Part shown: positions 61,738-64,000 of the stretch, piece by piece | Layout of the letters: each line of letters starts with the position of its first letter | How positions within the stretch are numbered: the first letter of the stretch is position 1 | Origin: Sphagnum magellanicum | Lineage: Eukaryota > Streptophyta > Sphagnopsida > Sphagnales > Sphagnaceae | Reading direction: 5' to 3' | DNA: 64,000 nucleotides | Assembly: GCA_021904315.1 (NCBI GenBank) | Contig: CM038914.1 | Coordinates: 8,990,001 to 9,054,000, forward strand | Notes under the pieces: generated by a model | The model's database searches: none | The model's input: the letters and a program-made list of their open reading frames with translations, nothing else | What the model was told of the DNA's origin: nothing | Made by a program: the position numbers and the translations under genes

Positions 61738-64000
61738 ATGTCCATCGCAACCTGGCAGTAGCAACGGGACCGTGACCGCGAGCAGCACGCAGAGGCCCAT
61801 GCCCGGTTGACAGACCTGGAGCGGCAGTAACAGCGAGACCACGACTGCGAGCAGCATGCAGAGGCCCGTGCCCGGCTGACAGACCAGGAACAACAACAGG
61901 AGTGGTGCCGCAACCGTGAGCAGCAGGCGGAGGCCCGTGCTCGGCTGACAAACCAGGAGCGGCAGGAGGAGCGGCGCCATAACCGCGAGCAACAGGCGGA
62001 GGCCCGTGCCCGGCTAACAGACCAGGAGCGACAGCAATAGCGAGACCATGACCGCGAGCAGCACATGGAGGCCCGTGCCTGGTTGACAAACCAGGAGCGG
62101 TAGTAGGAGCGGTGCCGCGGCCGCGAGCGGCACTGACAGGCGCGGGGTGAGCAAGATTTGCACATAGCAGCCTGTGTCCCCCTTTTAGAATTTGATGAGG
62201 CCACTGTTCCGGTGCTTAACATAAGGGGTAGGACAGCTGAGTGCCAACATTGCCGAGCTATGATTTGGCTTGATGAGGTTTCTCGGGGACACGTAAACCT
62301 TTGCTGTGCTAAAGGTAGATCTTGCAGTTGTGAGGCCCTCTTCCCCATTCCTCCTCCTCAACCATTGCGGGACCTACTCACTTCTGAGCTTGCCCCTGGT
62401 GCACGCCTCCCCCTTGTCACCGTATCTTTTCGCAAACACATCCGGAAATACAATTCCTCCTTGTAGATGGCCTCCTCTGGCATTAACATGTAGTCACCCG
62501 CAGATGGGGTCAGTATGATTGCCATAAGGGGCGCTGTGCATCATTTGCTGGGGCCATTGGCACCTCCTCAAGGGAGCCCCTATCAGTTTGCCCAGCTGTA
62601 TATCATAGACAATGCGAATGCTCAAGCTGTAGCCCATTTTACTGCTTTCGGTCAAGGCAACGTAGACCTGGACCGTCGCACTTTACAAGAGCTATAGTAG
62701 ATGCTTTTGGGGAGCAATGGCTATGTTCAACGCTTTGTGCAGGCCATGGATTTGCCCCTTCAAGACCTGGCTAACTATGAGATTGTCATCCGTGTTGATG
62801 GCAGCGTTGACCGCCGCCGCTACGATGCCCCCACATCTAGCGAGGTGGCCGGCTTGATGCCTGGTGAGTGAATGGGGTGGCTGCATGGCTGCTTTTTGGT
62901 GCTCCATTTTGTGTTGTTTTTTATGGTGCTGGCCGTCCTAATTCCTACGTTCTTCGATAGCACGTTCCTTCCATCATCCAAGCAATTGTTCCAGTTGTGC
63001 TTGATTTGTCTTCCCTTTTGTGCCTGCTCATAGGCGATGGTGATAACAATCCACGATACATCAGGGTGCGGGTTAGGGGCGGGGGGTTATGGAGGATTAG
63101 TGATGCCCACTATGCTTATGACCTTCTGCATTTTGTCCTGTTCCACCCACACGAAGAGCCCGGCTAGCACCCAAATATTACTGGCACTACCCCTGCGGTT
63201 GTGAGGAATTAAGTTCTGAGGACGAGCAATAGCAGCCATCTGAAGATGAGCAGTAGCTTGATGCGAAGCCGGCAATGGACCCCGGGCGTGGTGGAGGTAG
63301 GGGCAGGGGTAGGGGCAGGGGTCGTGGTACGGGTAGGGGCCGAGGTAGAGGAGCTGTCGTAGGGTGCATCGCTTACAAGGTTACTGCTAGGGAATATGCG
63401 GCTTATTTCATGCATGACTGCAACCCTCCCACCAACAGCACGTTCACTTATGGCAAGAGGTTATATCAAGAATGGGTGGTTGACCAGTACTCCAAGGTTC
63501 AAGGGCAGCGGCTGGGGCGGGTGCGCCTCAACCAGACCACCCTGCGTGTTGACCAATATAAAGGAATGGTAGATGGCATGCAATAAGACGGGACTAACAA
63601 CACTAACTTTGGGCGCATGGTGGTCCTTCCAGCCACTTTTGCTCGTAGCCCCCGCCACATGAACCAGCTCTACCAGGATTCCATGGCGTTGGTTAGAAAG
63701 TTTGGGAAACCTGACCTATTCATAAACATGACATGTAACCCAAATTGGCCAGAGATTCTGCATGAGTTGAGGCTTGGGGAGGAAGCCAGTGGCCGTCCTG
63801 ACTTGACATCTAGGGTGTTTAACATGAAGCTTAATGCCCTCCTCAAAGACCTTTTGTAGAATGGTGTTTTGGGCACTGCGATGGCGAACATCCATGTGGT
63901 AGAATGGCAGAAGTGGGGCTTGCCGCACGGTCACATTTTGATCATTCTACGTAGCTAGGACAAGCCGCGTGATAGCAACAATTATGACCGGATCGTGTGT
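61738..64000 (+). pseudogene. Helitron Rep/helicase relic (N-terminal coiled coil, zinc finger, Helitron_like_N/Rep)
   Basis: One frame runs from ATG 61738 to about 62870 with internal TAG/TAA/TGA stops. It encodes five 23-residue coiled-coil repeats (AEARARLTDQE core, 61768-62112) and a zinc-finger-like CQHCRAMIWLDE..H..CC (about 62248-62310). FRKHIRKYNSSL and SPYQFAQLYIID follow. After frame changes come RISDAHYAYDLLHFVLF (about 63090-63140), an Arg-Gly stretch (63280-63355) and VTAREYAAYF. The Helitron_like_N block includes YGKRLYQEWVVDQYSKVQ (63450-63505), MNQLYQDSMALVRKFGKPDL (about 63658-63717) and MTCNPNWPEI. The HUH-type motif LPHGHILI has its HGH at 63926-63934. Rolling-circle replication and transposition would need both this domain and the absent helicase. 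At least eight stops make it inactive. Confidence 0.9.
61768..62112 (+). repeat. five 69-bp repeats coding the Helitron coiled coil
   Basis: Each unit encodes 23 residues with the core EQQAEARARLTDQERQ. The period keeps frame, and the heptad-like Ala/Leu spacing predicts a coiled coil. Copies differ by about 10-20 percent. Four stops (TAG or TAA) sit at Gln positions within or beside the repeats. Confidence 0.8.

Larger units (their letters stand above)
61700..64000 (+). mobile_element. Helitron, decayed, running off the window
   Basis: The right 2.3 kb encodes the N-terminal half of a Helitron Rep/helicase (next entry), GC-rich compared with the region to its left. The 5' TC end was not located; it may lie left of the PLC fragment. 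The 3' CTRR end and the helicase are beyond the window. Confidence 0.85.

Noticed and set aside
61651..62348. Long Pro/Ala/His- and Cys/Ser/Arg-rich minus-strand frames
   Set aside because: They are the antisense of the 69-bp coiled-coil repeats of the Helitron; the plus-strand frame gives the recognisable protein.
63275..63360. Arg-Gly repeat frame as an RNA-binding RGG protein
   Set aside because: It lies in frame within the Helitron Rep relic just before the VTAREYAAY motif, where related elements also have low-complexity Gly/Arg.
1..64000. CRISPR arrays, bacterial operons or a viral genome
   Set aside because: All repeats are contiguous or AT-rich eukaryotic arrays without spacers, genes are spliced, and no viral structural or replication genes were seen.

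Overview
This is nuclear DNA of a land plant. The evidence is a plastid-targeted SRP54 precursor, a plant-type vacuolar amino-acid transporter (AVT3 class), a P-class PPR protein, a plant DUF7356-type membrane protein, AAACCCT-type telomere-like motifs and GT-AG spliced genes. The transposon set (pogo-like DDE element, LINE, Helitron with an N-terminal coiled-coil repeat) and the single-exon cpSRP54 suggest a non-flowering lineage such as a fern or moss. That placement is a low-confidence guess.

Layout. 0-8.3 kb: AT-rich intergenic DNA built largely from degenerate tandem arrays. 8.3-10.35 kb: AVT3-like transporter (minus, 2 exons). 10.8-14.7 kb: a run of different tandem arrays plus a 99-bp hairpin. 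15.2-17.8 kb: a decayed pogo-like transposon with two open frames. 18-22.8 kb: intergenic, with a 213-bp MITE bearing TAA target duplications. 22.87-31.8 kb: a head-to-head pair, cpSRP54 (minus, one exon) and INTS11/CPSF73-II (plus, 15 exons, 817 aa), sharing a 650-bp promoter region that contains a tandem duplication. 33.6-36.3 kb: PPR gene (plus). 41.0-43.0 kb: decayed ABCF-type ATPase copy. 43.56-46.6 kb: DUF7356-like single-pass membrane protein (minus, 5 exons). 47.0-50.9 kb: decayed LINE sitting inside an array of about 105-bp AT-rich repeats. 51-60 kb: AT-rich DNA without genes, holding a 635-bp TIR element inserted in about 190-bp repeats and another possible TIR element. 60.3-64 kb: PI-PLC gene fragment (two X-domain exons) directly upstream of a decayed Helitron Rep/helicase that runs off the window.

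The intact genes are ordinary housekeeping or organelle functions: vacuolar amino-acid export, insertion of light-harvesting proteins into thylakoids, snRNA 3' processing by Integrator, and organelle RNA binding. Only the cpSRP54/INTS11 pair has an obvious positional relationship. I found no convincing new multi-gene system. The parts most worth a second look are the PLC-Helitron junction, the two-frame pogo element with an overlapping stop/start, the nested repeat structures, two long hairpins and the duplicated bidirectional promoter. Splice sites were assigned by eye from GT-AG signals, frame continuity and remembered family sequence. No database was searched.
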